DNA of 64,000 nucleotides from Chryseobacterium sp. (GCF_019236175.1 NZ_JAFAJM010000002.1:1-64000), one strand, 5' to 3'. Counted from the stretch's first letter, positions 8,861-18,861 are shown. The notes: generated by a model not told the origin, from the letters alone. Translations and numbers: made by a program.

Positions 8861-9160
8861 TTACTGATTCGATCTGAGTGTTTCCAACACTTTCATCATC
8901 TGCTTTTTGTCCAGTACTCCGGTATTTATTTTTTGAATTAAAGACTGCATTAAAAAGTAGAGCTCAGGATTCATAATAATGGTCTCCGAAAAGGTTTTGA
9001 CCAGTATTAATTTTTTTGACACAATGTTTTGTGCCACAACATATTCATTGCTGAGATTAATATCGATGTTTAATTCCCTTTTTACAGTTAAGCTGAAGTA
9101 TTCATCAATAAAATTTTTATCTCTTGCCGGATGTATCCGTTCAGTTTCTGTATGATCCAT
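8861..9160 (-). CDS. Hypothetical protein, 99 aa
   Basis: Not recognised. A soluble, charged protein with no signal peptide or TM segment. The N-terminus is acidic and the C-terminal third (INTGVLDKKQMMKVLETLRS) looks helical. It is convergent with the signalling cluster and divergent from the photolyase. The ATG at 9160 is the only good start. Codon use resembles the neighbours, so it is probably expressed. Confidence 0.6.
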   Translation of the reverse strand: MDHTETERIHPARDKNFIDEYFSLTVKRELNIDINLSNEYVVAQNIVSKKLILVKTFSETIIMNPELYFLMQSLIQKINTGVLDKKQMMKVLETLRSNQ

Positions 9161-9250
9161 ACCGTTATTTTTAGCCTTATTTATTTTGAAACAATTTTTA
9201 TACCGTATAAATATTAAGTTTATTAATAGTCTTAATGAAATATTTAATAG

Positions 9251-9258
9251 TATATTTG
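9251..9258 (+). promoter_or_regulatory. Bacteroidota -7 element (TATATTTG) for photolyase
   Basis: TATATTTG lies 26 bp before the ATG of the photolyase, in an AT-rich region, matching TAnnTTTG exactly. Confidence 0.6.
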
Positions 9259-9283
9259 TGTACTATATTTCAAAAAATAGATT

Positions 9284-10567
9284 ATGGATAAAGTGAATGT
9301 TTTCTGGTTCAGAAGAGATCTCAGGCTGGAAGACAATACGGGTCTTCATTATGCTCTTAATTCCGGACTAAAAGTAGTTCCGGTGTTTATCTTTGACACA
9401 GAGATCCTGGACCGGCTTCAGGATAAAAGCGACAGAAGGGTAGATTATATTCATCAGGCTTTACAAGAAATTCATAAAGATTTACAGAAATATAACAGTG
9501 GAATTTATGTTTATTACGGAGCTCCAAAGGATATTTTTAAAGAAATAGCCCGTGATTTTAGTATTGATACCGTTTTTTGTAACAGGGATTATGAACCGCA
9601 AGCCATACAGCGGGATCAGGAGATAGCCGGGATGCTTTCAGAATATCTTATTCGGTTTAAAGATTGTAAAGATCAGGTTATATTTGAAAAAAATGATATT
9701 TTAAAAAATGACTCGTCTCCTTATACGGTTTTTACTCCTTATTCTAAAAAATGGAAAGAAAATCTGAAAGAGCTAGAAACGATGTCTGTGAACAGTTCGC
9801 ATTTTGCAGAATATCAGGGGTCTTCAGAGATTATCCCGCTCAAAGAAATAGGATTTGAAAAAACCGATATCAAATTTCTAAAACCCGTATTAAACAGAGA
9901 TCTCATAGATTCCTACGGTAAATACCGGGATTTTCCTGCTATGGATCTTACTACCCGTCTTGGAATTGCACTTCGTTTTGGAACCATTTCTGTCAGAAGA
10001 TGTGTACAATATGCTGTTGAACATAGTGAAACATGGCTTAATGAACTCATCTGGAGAGAATTTTTCATGCAGATTCTGTTTCACTTTCCAAATGTTGTGC
10101 ATCATTGTTTTAAAAAGAAATACGAACATATTGTCTGGAGAAACAATGAAACAGAATTTAAAGCCTGGTGTGAAGGTAAAACAGGATATCCAATCGTAGA
10201 TGCCGGAATGAGGCAGCTCAATGAAACCGGATTTATGCACAACAGGGTACGAATGATCACAGCAAGCTTTCTTACCAAGCATTTGCTTATCGACTGGCGT
10301 TGGGGAGACGCTTATTTTGCTCAAAAACTGCTGGATTACGATCTGGCAGCCAATAATGGAAACTGGCAGTGGGCTGCAGGTTGTGGCTGTGATGCGGCAC
10401 CTTATTTCAGAATATTCAATCCTTATGAACAGACGAAAAAATTTGATAAAGACAATCTCTATATCAGGAAGTGGCTTCCGGAAAATTATAAAGAAGAACC
10501 CATTATAGAGCATACAAAAGCCAGGGAAAGAGCATTGAAAGCTTATAAGGAAGCATTGGCAGAATAA
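9284..10567 (+). CDS. phrB: Deoxyribodipyrimidine photolyase (cryptochrome/photolyase family)
   Basis: A 427-residue FAD enzyme that splits UV-induced pyrimidine dimers using blue light. The N-terminal antenna-binding Rossmann domain begins VNVFWFRRDLRLEDN. The FAD domain shows ELIWREFFMQILFHFP, GKTGYPIVDAGMRQLNETG, MHNRVRMITASFLTKHLLID and NNGNWQWAAGCGCDAAPYFR, the class I CPD photolyase signature. Full length. Followed after 40 bp by ferrochelatase, so probably co-transcribed; a light- or oxidative-stress link between the two is plausible but inferred. Confidence 0.95.
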   Translation: MDKVNVFWFRRDLRLEDNTGLHYALNSGLKVVPVFIFDTEILDRLQDKSDRRVDYIHQALQEIHKDLQKYNSGIYVYYGAPKDIFKEIARDFSIDTVFCNRDYEPQAIQRDQEIAGMLSEYLIRFKDCKDQVIFEKNDILKNDSSPYTVFTPYSKKWKENLKELETMSVNSSHFAEYQGSSEIIPLKEIGFEKTDIKFLKPVLNRDLIDSYGKYRDFPAMDLTTRLGIALRFGTISVRRCVQYAVEHSETWLNELIWREFFMQILFHFPNVVHHCFKKKYEHIVWRNNETEFKAWCEGKTGYPIVDAGMRQLNETGFMHNRVRMITASFLTKHLLIDWRWGDAYFAQKLLDYDLAANNGNWQWAAGCGCDAAPYFRIFNPYEQTKKFDKDNLYIRKWLPENYKEEPIIEHTKARERALKAYKEALAE

Positions 10568-10607
10568 CCTGTAATATCAACTATATTCACTATAAAAATA
10601 AAATACA

Positions 10608-11636
10608 TTGGCTAAAAAAGGAATCTTATTGATCAATCTCGGTTCTCCGAGATCAACGGCGGTAGAAGATGTAAAAGAATATCTGGATGAATTTCTGATG
10701 GACGAAAAAATAATCGATTATCGATGGTTTTTCCGTGCACTTCTGGTTCGCGGAATTATTTTAAAGACCAGACCGGCGAAATCGGCAGAAGCTTATAAAA
10801 CGGTCTGGACAGATGAAGGTTCTCCCCTGATTGTAATTACAAAAAAGATACAGCAAAAACTTCAAAACATAGTAGATGTACCTGTTGAGATAGGAATGAG
10901 ATATGCAGAGCCCGGGATTGAAACGGGAATAAGAAATCTTGTGGAACAAGGTGTTACAGAAATTGTACTTTTTCCATTGTATCCGCAATATGCCATGAGT
11001 ACTACTGAAACTGTGATTGAAAAAGCAGAAGAAATCAGAAAGAAAAAATTTCCCGATATAAGAATCAATTATATTCAGCCCTTTTATCATCGGGATGTAT
11101 ATACTGACTGTCTTACAGAAAGTATTCGGGAGAAACTTCCTGAAAACTTTGATGCTCTGTTGTTTTCTTACCACGGGATTCCGGAACGGCATATTTATAA
11201 AACAGACCCCACCGGAACATGTAATATGAACGATTGCTGTTCCAGAGACAGCAACCCCAGTCATCCGTTTTGTTACCGCCATCAGTGTTTCAATACCACT
11301 GAACGGGTCATCGGAAAACTGGGATTACCAAAAGATAAAGTCATTGTTTCTTTCCAGTCAAGACTTGGAAAAGATAAATGGATAGAGCCTTATACAGATC
11401 ATACATTAGAAACTATTCCTGCTAAAGGAATTAAAAATCTTGCCATTGTTTGTCCGGCATTTGTTTCAGACTGTCTTGAAACGCTGGAAGAGATTTCTGT
11501 TGAAGGAAAAGAACAGTTTCTGGAATCAGGTGGTGAAAATTTCACCTATATCCCTTGCCTGAATGATGAAGATCGCTGGATTCAAGTGATCCGGACTTTA
11601 TGCGAAGAAAAATTAAACCAGTTTTATCTGGCGTAA
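10608..11636 (+). CDS. hemH: Ferrochelatase
   Basis: A 342-residue enzyme inserting Fe2+ into protoporphyrin IX, the last step of heme b synthesis. Motifs: KGILLINLGSP at the N-terminus, the catalytic-His region LLFSYHGIPERH, and SFQSRLGKDKWIEPYTD. A Cys-rich stretch (TCNMNDCC through CYRHQC) is present and could bind a metal or Fe-S cluster. The start is TTG (TTGGCTAAAAAAGG); no in-frame ATG lies between the photolyase stop and this codon, and MAKKG is a sensible N-terminus. Confidence 0.95.
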   Translation: MAKKGILLINLGSPRSTAVEDVKEYLDEFLMDEKIIDYRWFFRALLVRGIILKTRPAKSAEAYKTVWTDEGSPLIVITKKIQQKLQNIVDVPVEIGMRYAEPGIETGIRNLVEQGVTEIVLFPLYPQYAMSTTETVIEKAEEIRKKKFPDIRINYIQPFYHRDVYTDCLTESIREKLPENFDALLFSYHGIPERHIYKTDPTGTCNMNDCCSRDSNPSHPFCYRHQCFNTTERVIGKLGLPKDKVIVSFQSRLGKDKWIEPYTDHTLETIPAKGIKNLAIVCPAFVSDCLETLEEISVEGKEQFLESGGENFTYIPCLNDEDRWIQVIRTLCEEKLNQFYLA

Positions 11637-11705
11637 TTTTTTATATAGAGATCCAATTATAATTGAATTGTTGCATCGCTTAACAGCAATGTTTTTATGA
11701 AAAAG

Positions 11706-11713
11706 TATATTTG
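11706..11713 (+). promoter_or_regulatory. -7 element (TATATTTG) for MarR-like regulator
   Basis: An exact TAnnTTTG match 17 bp before the ATG at 11731. It shows the regulator has its own promoter, separate from hemH. Confidence 0.6.
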
Positions 11714-11730
11714 TAAACTATTTAACTGAA

Positions 11731-12408
11731 ATGAATTATACGCTTATTAAAGATTTTATGGTTTTATTGGAGCAATTTGAAACTGAAACCCGACATGATT
11801 CCGATAGTTATCCGGAGACTATTCAGGGTTTTAAATCATGGGTGTCTGATAAAGAACAGCTGGACAAACGGGAAAACATGAATGAGCCGTACTGGGAAGG
11901 AAAGGAAAACGGACGAACTCCCGAAAGCGCTATCAACACTTTACTGGTTCATCTTAACCGGTATGCAAAGACCTATTCAAAATCAGCCATTTCAAATTCT
12001 GAATTTTCCACCCAGGAAGACTTTATTTATTTAATTAATCTTAAAGCATTCGGACAGATGAGCAAAATGGAGCTTATTAAGAAGAATATTCATGATAAAC
12101 CGGTGGGAATGCTGATTATAGCCCGTTTGCTTCGTCAGGGCTGGATAGAGCAGGCAGAATCGGATATAGATAAAAGAAGCAAACTTATTCATATTTCAGA
12201 ATCAGGATTACTGGCATTGGAGCGTCAGATGGAAAGAATCCGTCAGGCTACAAAAATTGTCACCGGAAATCTTACCTATCATGAAAAAATGGATCTTATC
12301 CGGATCCTTAATAAACTGGACAGGTTTCATTATCCTATTTTCGCGAGAAATATACAGTCTGATCTTCTGATTTCAACAGTTTCTGAAGAATATCCGCTGG
12401 GAAATTGA
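11731..12408 (+). CDS. MarR-like winged-helix regulator
   Basis: A 225-residue protein, longer than a typical MarR (about 150). The central part reads as a winged HTH: FSTQEDFIYLINLKAFGQMS, then a PVGMLIIARLLRQGWIEQ recognition segment and a wing with DKRSKLIHISESG. The C-terminal helix pair (about 165-210) would form the dimer. The extra N-terminal 90 residues are charged and unrecognised. Downstream of photolyase/ferrochelatase but with its own promoter. The effector is unknown. Confidence 0.7.
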   Translation: MNYTLIKDFMVLLEQFETETRHDSDSYPETIQGFKSWVSDKEQLDKRENMNEPYWEGKENGRTPESAINTLLVHLNRYAKTYSKSAISNSEFSTQEDFIYLINLKAFGQMSKMELIKKNIHDKPVGMLIIARLLRQGWIEQAESDIDKRSKLIHISESGLLALERQMERIRQATKIVTGNLTYHEKMDLIRILNKLDRFHYPIFARNIQSDLLISTVSEEYPLGN

Positions 12409-12512
12409 TGCATCATTAAGAATAGCATACCATATTTTGATATCTTAGCCCGCTGATAGGCAGTGTTGGCTTGTAAATTGATACTACAAACTGTATTGAA
12501 TTTTGATGACTA

Positions 12513-14312
12513 ATGACTAGATCGACTGTAATTTTAATTTTCTTTTTGAGTGGTTTTTTCTTTTTAAATGCGCAGGAGAAGAAAGATTCATTGTATTATA
12601 AAATAGAAGAATTTTCAGATAAAAGAAAAGTCACCAAATTTATCCATCGTTTCATATTCCGTAGGGAAGCTGATTCCACTTCAGTAAAGTCCAGAACGAA
12701 TAAACTCCCTCAGGAAACTTACAATAAAAAATACATCAGAAAGGTGAGAATAGAAACCATTGATCCCTTTGGTTATGATTCCAAAGATCAGAAAGAAAGG
12801 CTCAAATGGTATGACTGGCTGGCTGATCATCTTCATTCTACCACAAAAACGTCTACCGTTAATAACTATTTGCTCTTTCAGGAAGGCGAAGAATATAATG
12901 CCCAGAAACTCTACGAATCTGAACGTTTGCTGAGAACAATGCCTTTTATAAACAGGGTTAATATCAGCGTTTCCGAAGATCCTTCCACTAAAGACTCTAT
13001 CGATGTGATCGTAAAGGTTCTTGATTCCTGGAGTCTGAAGCCGAGAATCAGCTATTCAGGAAGTAAAATCGGCTTGGGAATGACTGAAGAGAATGTATTC
13101 GGGTTAGGTCATGAACTGAATTTCCTTTACAGAAACGATTCCAAAGAAAAACAAAATTATCTTTTCGGAAGTTATACCGCCTATAATCTGTGGGGTTCTT
13201 ATATCAATGCTCAGGTTTTAGGGGAAAGGGATTTCCTGAAAAATGAAAGAATCAATTTTAATGTAAGAAGAGATTTTTTCTCACCATTGACGAAATGGGC
13301 GGGTGGTTTTACATTCGAATATTTTATGCGGAATGTATTACTTCCTTTAGAAACGGAAACCGCTTTTCCTGAAGTTCAGATCAAGGTATACAGTCAGGAC
13401 TTATGGGGTGGCTATCAGATTCCTGTTTCATCGGATCCCAATGAAAAAATCTCCAGTAATATTGCAGTGATAGGACGATTCCAGAATTATCAGTACAAAG
13501 ACAGTCCGGGAATCGACCAGTTTCAGTATTTTAATTCTTACAGTAGTTTTCTGATGTCTGTCGGGTTTATCCGGAGGAACTTTTCCATTCAGAGAAATAT
13601 TTTTCAATATGATTTACCAGAGGATATTGCATACGGGAATTCAGTGAATTTTACAGCGGGAGCTTTATCCAGGAGCAATGATGTAAAACCTTATTTGGGA
13701 ATTTCTACGTCTTATGGTACTTTTACAAAGTTAGGGTATTTCAATCTGAAAGCTGAATTTGGAAGATTTTTTAATGAAGATGATCAGAATCGTGAATCTT
13801 TTCGCCTGGACGGAACTTATTTTACCAATCTTATGGACTGGAAATTCGCCAGAGCCAGACATTTTTTTTCTCCAACATTAGCATTAGGAAACCCCCAACA
13901 TAATTATTCTTATAAAGACAGGATTAATCTTTCTTCTCCGGACGAATTTCCTGTTTATAACTCAGACTATATAGGAACTAAAAAGCTTGTTCTGAGATAT
14001 CAGTTACAGCTTTTTATTAATAAAACCTGGAAAAACTTCCATTTCAGTCCGTACTTAACAATGGCTGTCGGCTGGCTGGGAATGCCTGATGAACAGCTTC
14101 TGAAAACAAAAACAAATACGAAAATAGGAGTTGGTGTATTAATTAATAATCCATTTCTGGTTTTCAACAGGATTCAGATTTCTTTTATGTATTATCCCCG
14201 CGTTCCTTTCGATAATAATTCGGTTTTTGATTTCAACAGTAATAGGAATAATCTTTTACCAATGAATAGTTTTGCAACGGATATTCCGCATTTTGTCAAC
14301 TTTGGAAACTAA
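12513..14312 (+). CDS. BamA/TamA-type outer-membrane protein with POTRA domain
   Basis: A 599-residue protein with a signal peptide (hydrophobic segment ending LNAQ). A POTRA-like region lies at about 70-170 (KVRIETIDPFGYD ... SERLLRTMPFINRVNISVSE ... IDVIVKVLDSW). A C-terminal barrel of about 420 residues is rich in alternating aromatic strands. Architecture fits the Omp85 superfamily, probably surface-antigen type. It ends in Asn rather than the classical Phe. Single gene between a MarR-like regulator and a convergent hypothetical. Substrate or role unknown. Confidence 0.8.
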   Translation: MTRSTVILIFFLSGFFFLNAQEKKDSLYYKIEEFSDKRKVTKFIHRFIFRREADSTSVKSRTNKLPQETYNKKYIRKVRIETIDPFGYDSKDQKERLKWYDWLADHLHSTTKTSTVNNYLLFQEGEEYNAQKLYESERLLRTMPFINRVNISVSEDPSTKDSIDVIVKVLDSWSLKPRISYSGSKIGLGMTEENVFGLGHELNFLYRNDSKEKQNYLFGSYTAYNLWGSYINAQVLGERDFLKNERINFNVRRDFFSPLTKWAGGFTFEYFMRNVLLPLETETAFPEVQIKVYSQDLWGGYQIPVSSDPNEKISSNIAVIGRFQNYQYKDSPGIDQFQYFNSYSSFLMSVGFIRRNFSIQRNIFQYDLPEDIAYGNSVNFTAGALSRSNDVKPYLGISTSYGTFTKLGYFNLKAEFGRFFNEDDQNRESFRLDGTYFTNLMDWKFARARHFFSPTLALGNPQHNYSYKDRINLSSPDEFPVYNSDYIGTKKLVLRYQLQLFINKTWKNFHFSPYLTMAVGWLGMPDEQLLKTKTNTKIGVGVLINNPFLVFNRIQISFMYYPRVPFDNNSVFDFNSNRNNLLPMNSFATDIPHFVNFGN

Positions 14313-14430
14313 TACGAAACATCCATATTACATTAAATGAACTCCCACCCGGAGGTTAGATTGGGTAAGAAGTGCACGGTTGTCAATCAATAAAAACAAA
14401 AAAGGGATATCCATCTATATCTGCCTATTG

Positions 14431-14464
14431 TAAAGCCTGGAATTTTCATAAATTCCAGGCTTTA
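14431..14464. terminator. 15-bp perfect inverted repeat, terminator-like
   Basis: TAAAGCCTGGAATTT (14431-14445) pairs perfectly with AAATTCCAGGCTTTA (14450-14464) across a 4-nt loop. It lies between two convergent genes. The T-run after it is weak on both strands, so it may act as a bidirectional terminator through the A/T-flanked stem or be a repeat element. Confidence 0.6.
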
Positions 14465-14513
14465 CTGTTTCTTATTGCTCTTAGATTATAGGTTTCCTGT
14501 CTGAAGAGGGATA

Positions 14514-14873
14514 TTAATTAAGGTCATAATTGGCAATGACCAGACTCAGAATAAAATGAACATAGTCCTGGTCAGCATCTTTTCTGTTGATCAGTTTGTT
14601 TTTATATTCATAGGAGCTCAGCCTTTTTGATAATCCGTGATAGGTTTCAAAAGTATCGCCTTTAATTTTTACCCTTGTATTACCATCTCTTCTCGGAATA
14701 AGCTGATCATCTAAAGTTCTTACTTTAAATAAAGCTTCACATAGCGTTAGACGGGATTTTGCCGATCCGATATATCTTTCCACTATATTAATCTTGAACG
14801 AATCAAATAGGATTGTATTAAAAACAATTTTAGAGTTGGGCTCTTGAGTATTGAGTTCAAGCTTATAGTTCAT
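14514..14873 (-). CDS. Hypothetical protein, 119 aa
   Basis: Not recognised. Soluble, no signal peptide or TM segment, beta-rich N-terminal half (SKIVFNTILFDSFKINIVE) and a C-terminal helical end (DYVHFILSLVIANYDLN). Convergent with the barrel protein. Upstream, 14987 onward, a minus-strand TATCTTTG could be its promoter, giving a leader of about 110 nt. Confidence 0.6.
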   Translation of the reverse strand: MNYKLELNTQEPNSKIVFNTILFDSFKINIVERYIGSAKSRLTLCEALFKVRTLDDQLIPRRDGNTRVKIKGDTFETYHGLSKRLSSYEYKNKLINRKDADQDYVHFILSLVIANYDLN

Positions 14874-15214
14874 TATTTTAAATTTTGGTAAAGATAAGTT
14901 TAATTATTCCAAATAGTGGTACCATTTTAATAGATCATGCCCATTATAATGATTGAGGTGATGGGAAATCACACGCTACAAAGATACATTTTTTTAGATA
15001 AAATATTGAAATTTAGTCTTCTTTGTTCGTCAAAATAAATTGAAAAAAATGTAGTTTTTCTTTGAAAAAAAATGATGTACGTTCTAAAATTATCAGCTTA
15101 TAAATGAGCGATCAAGGAAAAGATAATAATTTTTTTACATTCTTTATTTTTTTCCTCCTGTGCATTTGCGTAAATTTATTCTCTGTATAACAAATTCATA
15201 TTAATACCAATACA
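14874..15214. other. 341-bp intergenic region, AT-rich, divergent promoters
   Basis: No ORF of merit. The plus strand contains TAAATTTA (15171-15178), one base from TAnnTTTG, 37 bp before gnd. The minus strand has TATCTTTG near 14990 for the hypothetical gene. Several A/T tracts (AAAAAAAA, TTTTTTT) suggest bent DNA. Nothing else stands out. Confidence 0.4.
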
Positions 15215-16633
15215 ATGGAGAGATATAATTACGGGATGATTGGCCTTGGAGTAATGGGGCGAAATCTTCTTTATAATATTGCAGATAACGGTTTTTCAAT
15301 TGCAGGATTTGATCTTGACGAAGAAAAAGTAAAAGAATTAGAGGAAGGTGCCACTTCGGAAATGAAGGTGAAAGGCAAAGTTTCTTTGGAAGATTTTGTA
15401 TCAGTATTGGAATCGCCCAGAAAAATTATTCTTATGGTTCCTGCCGGAAAACCTGTAGATGCTGTTCTGGAAAATATTACCCCGCTTTTGAATAAAGGTG
15501 ATATCGTTATTGATGCCGGTAATTCCTATTTTGAAGATACCAACAGACGTGTGACTGCTTTAGCCTCAAAAGGACTTCATTTTATGGGGATGGGTGTTTC
15601 CGGAGGAGAAAAAGGAGCAAGAACAGGACCGAGTATTATGCCGGGAGGAGATCTTGACGCTTTCCACCTGCTTAAGCCAATGCTTGAATCTATTGCTGCA
15701 AAAGTTGAGGGCGAAGCATGTACTGCCTATATGGGAAAAGGCTCTGCAGGAAACTACGTGAAAATGGTTCACAACGGAATTGAATATGCTATCATGCAGT
15801 TGATCAGCGAAGCTTATGATATACTGAAAAGAGGAGCAAATCTTACTAATGATCAGTTGTATGACGTTTTCAAGGAGTGGAATGACGGCGAGATGAATTC
15901 TTTCCTGATTGAGATTACAAGAGATATTTTCAGACAGAAAGATACCCTGACAGACCATTACCTTGTAGATCAGATTTTGGATAAAGCCGGAGCGAAAGGA
16001 ACCGGAAAATGGACTTCTGAACAGGCAATGGAAATCGGAGTTTCTATTCCGACCATTGATATCGCAGTGACATCAAGAATTTTATCTGCCTATAAAGAAG
16101 AGAGAATAAAAGCTTCTCAGCTGTATGGTGAAAAAGAAATTACAAGTCCGGAAGACATCAAACTATTCATTCAGGAAGTGGGAGACGCTCTTTTCCTGGC
16201 TACACTCATCAGCTATGCACAAGGGCTGGCTTTACTGGTAAAAGCATCTGAGGAGTACGATTTCCGGATTCCCCTGAAGGATGTTGTAAAAATCTGGAGA
16301 GGAGGTTGTATTATCCGTTCAGTATTGTTAGAAAAGTTCTATCAGGCTTATACTAAAAATCCTAATCTTTCTAATATTTTACTGGATAAGGATATCGCAA
16401 TTCTTGTTAAATCAAAGATTAAATCATTAAGAAAAACTGCCGGATATGCTGTGTCAAACGGGATTTCCAGTTTAGGAATTCAAACGGCTTTAGGATATTT
16501 TGACGCTTATACGACAGCGTCTTTACCCGTTAATTTAATTCAGGCCCAGCGTGATTATTTTGGGGCACATACCTATCAGAGAATCGATAGAGAAGGAGTC
16601 TTCCATACTTCATGGAATAATGAAAACAACTAA
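15215..16633 (+). CDS. gnd: 6-phosphogluconate dehydrogenase, decarboxylating
   Basis: A 472-residue enzyme converting 6-phosphogluconate to ribulose 5-phosphate with NADP+. It shows the Rossmann start MIGLGVMGRNLLYNIADNG, the substrate loop MGVSGGEKGARTGPSIMPGG, and catalytic Lys/Asn in GNYVKMVHNGIEYAIMQ. Full length for the long (GndA-type) family. First of the operon gnd-zwf-pgl, with 12 bp to zwf. Confidence 0.97.
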   Translation: MERYNYGMIGLGVMGRNLLYNIADNGFSIAGFDLDEEKVKELEEGATSEMKVKGKVSLEDFVSVLESPRKIILMVPAGKPVDAVLENITPLLNKGDIVIDAGNSYFEDTNRRVTALASKGLHFMGMGVSGGEKGARTGPSIMPGGDLDAFHLLKPMLESIAAKVEGEACTAYMGKGSAGNYVKMVHNGIEYAIMQLISEAYDILKRGANLTNDQLYDVFKEWNDGEMNSFLIEITRDIFRQKDTLTDHYLVDQILDKAGAKGTGKWTSEQAMEIGVSIPTIDIAVTSRILSAYKEERIKASQLYGEKEITSPEDIKLFIQEVGDALFLATLISYAQGLALLVKASEEYDFRIPLKDVVKIWRGGCIIRSVLLEKFYQAYTKNPNLSNILLDKDIAILVKSKIKSLRKTAGYAVSNGISSLGIQTALGYFDAYTTASLPVNLIQAQRDYFGAHTYQRIDREGVFHTSWNNENN

Positions 16634-16645
16634 AATTCGGAAAAA

Positions 16646-18127
16646 ATGAATCAAAATAAAATCTTGCAGCCAACGACTATTATTATTTTTGGGGCTACAG
16701 GAGACCTTGCCAAAAGAAAACTTTTTCCGGCATTTTACAACTTATATATAGACGGGAGAATGCCTAAAGGCTTTAATATTATCGCATTGGGCAGAGCTGA
16801 TAATACCGATGAGAATTTTAGAAGTTATATCAGGGAAAATCTGGAGAATTTTTCAAGAAAAAAAATAACGGCTGAGGACTGGGCAGGTTTTCAGGCTCAT
16901 ATTACTTATTTCCAGCATCAGTTGGACCAGGAAAATTCCTATACCGGTTTGCGTCAGAAATTAGAGAGTCTTGACAATATTTACGGAATGAGAGCCAACA
17001 GATTGTTTTATCTGTCAATCGGACCGAATTTTATCTCTACAATTTCCAATCATATCAAAAATACAGCACTGGCTTCTGATCCGAAAAAAGACCGTATTAT
17101 TATAGAAAAACCCTTTGGACATAATAAACAGTCTGCGATTGAACTTAACAGCCTTCTTTCAGAGACCTTTGAAGAAGAACAGATTTATCGTATAGACCAT
17201 TACCTGGGAAAAGAAACTGTACAGAATATACTGGCCTTCAGATTCGGAAATTCTATTTTTGAACCGCTGTGGGATCATAAATATATAGAATCTGTACAGA
17301 TTACCGTTGCAGAAGAGGTAGGTGTGGAGACGAGAGGTGCTTTCTACGAACAGACAGGAGCACTGAGAGATATGATTCAAAATCACCTGTTGCAGATTTT
17401 ATGTATGGTTGCCATGGAACCGCCGGCTTCTTTAAAATCAGGTGAAATCAGAGATCGTAAAGTAGATGTCCTTAAATCCATTCGCAGAATTACATCCGAT
17501 CAGGTGGATCATTACGCAGTCAGAGGACAATATGGAAAAAGTACCATCAATGGGGCAGATATAAAAGGATATCGTCAGGAAGAAGGAATTGCTCCGGATT
17601 CCAATACAGAAACTTTTGCAGCGATCAAATTCTATCTGGATAATGAAAGATGGCAGGATGTACCGTTTTATGTTCGTACCGGAAAAAAAATGAAAGAAAA
17701 GCATTCCTATATTACCATTCAGTTTAAACCCCTTCCTCATTCCACTTTTTCAGGAAGCCCGCATCTTTTATCAGCCAACAGGCTTATTATCAATATTCAG
17801 CCGTTAATGGATATCAGATTGCAGTTTATGACTAAAAAACCGGGACTTTCAATGGATTTGCAGCCGGTAGAAATGGTTTTTGATAATTTTGCCTGTCAGG
17901 AAGATACACCGGAAGCCTATGAAACTTTATTATTGGATGCTCTTCTGGGAGATCTTACTTTATTCATGCGCTCTGATCAGGTGGAAGAAGCCTGGGATGT
18001 GGTAACCACTATACAGGAAGCCTGGGAGAATAATAAAGATTCTTCATTTCCTAATTATGAAGCAGGAAGTTGGGGACCAAGAGATAGTTTTACATTGGTT
18101 GAAAGACAGGGACATAACTGGGTATAA
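16646..18127 (+). CDS. zwf: Glucose-6-phosphate 1-dehydrogenase
   Basis: A 493-residue enzyme oxidising glucose 6-phosphate to 6-phosphogluconolactone. It has the nucleotide-binding FGATGDLAKRKLFPA and the active-site signature RIDHYLGKETVQNILAFRFG. Normal length. Second gene of the oxidative pentose-phosphate operon, 23 bp before pgl. The gene order (later enzyme first) is common in Bacteroidota. Confidence 0.97.
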   Translation: MNQNKILQPTTIIIFGATGDLAKRKLFPAFYNLYIDGRMPKGFNIIALGRADNTDENFRSYIRENLENFSRKKITAEDWAGFQAHITYFQHQLDQENSYTGLRQKLESLDNIYGMRANRLFYLSIGPNFISTISNHIKNTALASDPKKDRIIIEKPFGHNKQSAIELNSLLSETFEEEQIYRIDHYLGKETVQNILAFRFGNSIFEPLWDHKYIESVQITVAEEVGVETRGAFYEQTGALRDMIQNHLLQILCMVAMEPPASLKSGEIRDRKVDVLKSIRRITSDQVDHYAVRGQYGKSTINGADIKGYRQEEGIAPDSNTETFAAIKFYLDNERWQDVPFYVRTGKKMKEKHSYITIQFKPLPHSTFSGSPHLLSANRLIINIQPLMDIRLQFMTKKPGLSMDLQPVEMVFDNFACQEDTPEAYETLLLDALLGDLTLFMRSDQVEEAWDVVTTIQEAWENNKDSSFPNYEAGSWGPRDSFTLVERQGHNWV

Positions 18128-18150
18128 AAATAATATTAAACAGACTAACA

Positions 18151-18861
18151 ATGAATATTACAGTATTTGATAATTTAGAAAAACTGTATAAGGAGGCAGC
18201 GGATATTTTTGTGGATCTTTCAAAAAAATCGATTGAAAAAAATAGCCGCTTCGTAGTAGCATTAAGTGGAGGGTCTTCTCCTAAAGCTATTTTTACTCTA
18301 TTGGCAACTCCCGAATATGCAGGGAAAATAGAATGGAACAAAGTCTTCTTTTTTTGGGTTGACGAACGATGGGTTCCACTGGATGATGAGAAGAGCAATG
18401 CCCGTATGACCTTCGAGACGTTACTTGGTAAAGTGGCGGTCAACAAAGATCAGGTTTTTCCAATGTATCAAGAGGGAGTACTTCCGGAAGACTATGCGAA
18501 GGAATACGAACAACAGATCAGAAATGTTCTGGGGAATGATGGTGTTTTTGATTTTATTCTTTTAGGAATGGGAGATGACGGCCATACCGCCTCTTTATTT
18601 CCGGGAGAAGAAGTACTGAATGAGAAAGAAAAATGGGTTTCTGCTTATTATCTTAAGCCTCAGGAAATGTTTAGAATTACTTTAACGGCACCATTGATCA
18701 ATAAGGCTGAAAATATATTGGTTGTCGCATTTGGAGAATCTAAAAGACATGCGCTGAATGAGGTACTTAACGGGGAATACAATCCTGCGTTGTACCCATT
18801 GCAGCTTATTGAAAAAAAAGAAGGATTCAGGTTTTTTACAGATGAAAAAGCCAGAGGATAG
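18151..18861 (+). CDS. pgl: 6-phosphogluconolactonase
   Basis: A 236-residue hydrolase of the SugarP_isomerase/NagB-like fold. Motifs: VALSGGSSPKAIFTLLA, FFWVDERWVPLDDEKSN and LLGMGDDGHTASLFPG. It converts 6-phosphogluconolactone to 6-phosphogluconate and completes the route between zwf and gnd. Last gene of the operon, followed by a terminator at 18908. Confidence 0.96.
   Translation: MNITVFDNLEKLYKEAADIFVDLSKKSIEKNSRFVVALSGGSSPKAIFTLLATPEYAGKIEWNKVFFFWVDERWVPLDDEKSNARMTFETLLGKVAVNKDQVFPMYQEGVLPEDYAKEYEQQIRNVLGNDGVFDFILLGMGDDGHTASLFPGEEVLNEKEKWVSAYYLKPQEMFRITLTAPLINKAENILVVAFGESKRHALNEVLNGEYNPALYPLQLIEKKEGFRFFTDEKARG

Noticed and set aside
9890..10513. 207-residue antisense frame within the photolyase
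   Set aside because: It overlaps conserved photolyase motifs on the other strand and has no promoter or family match.
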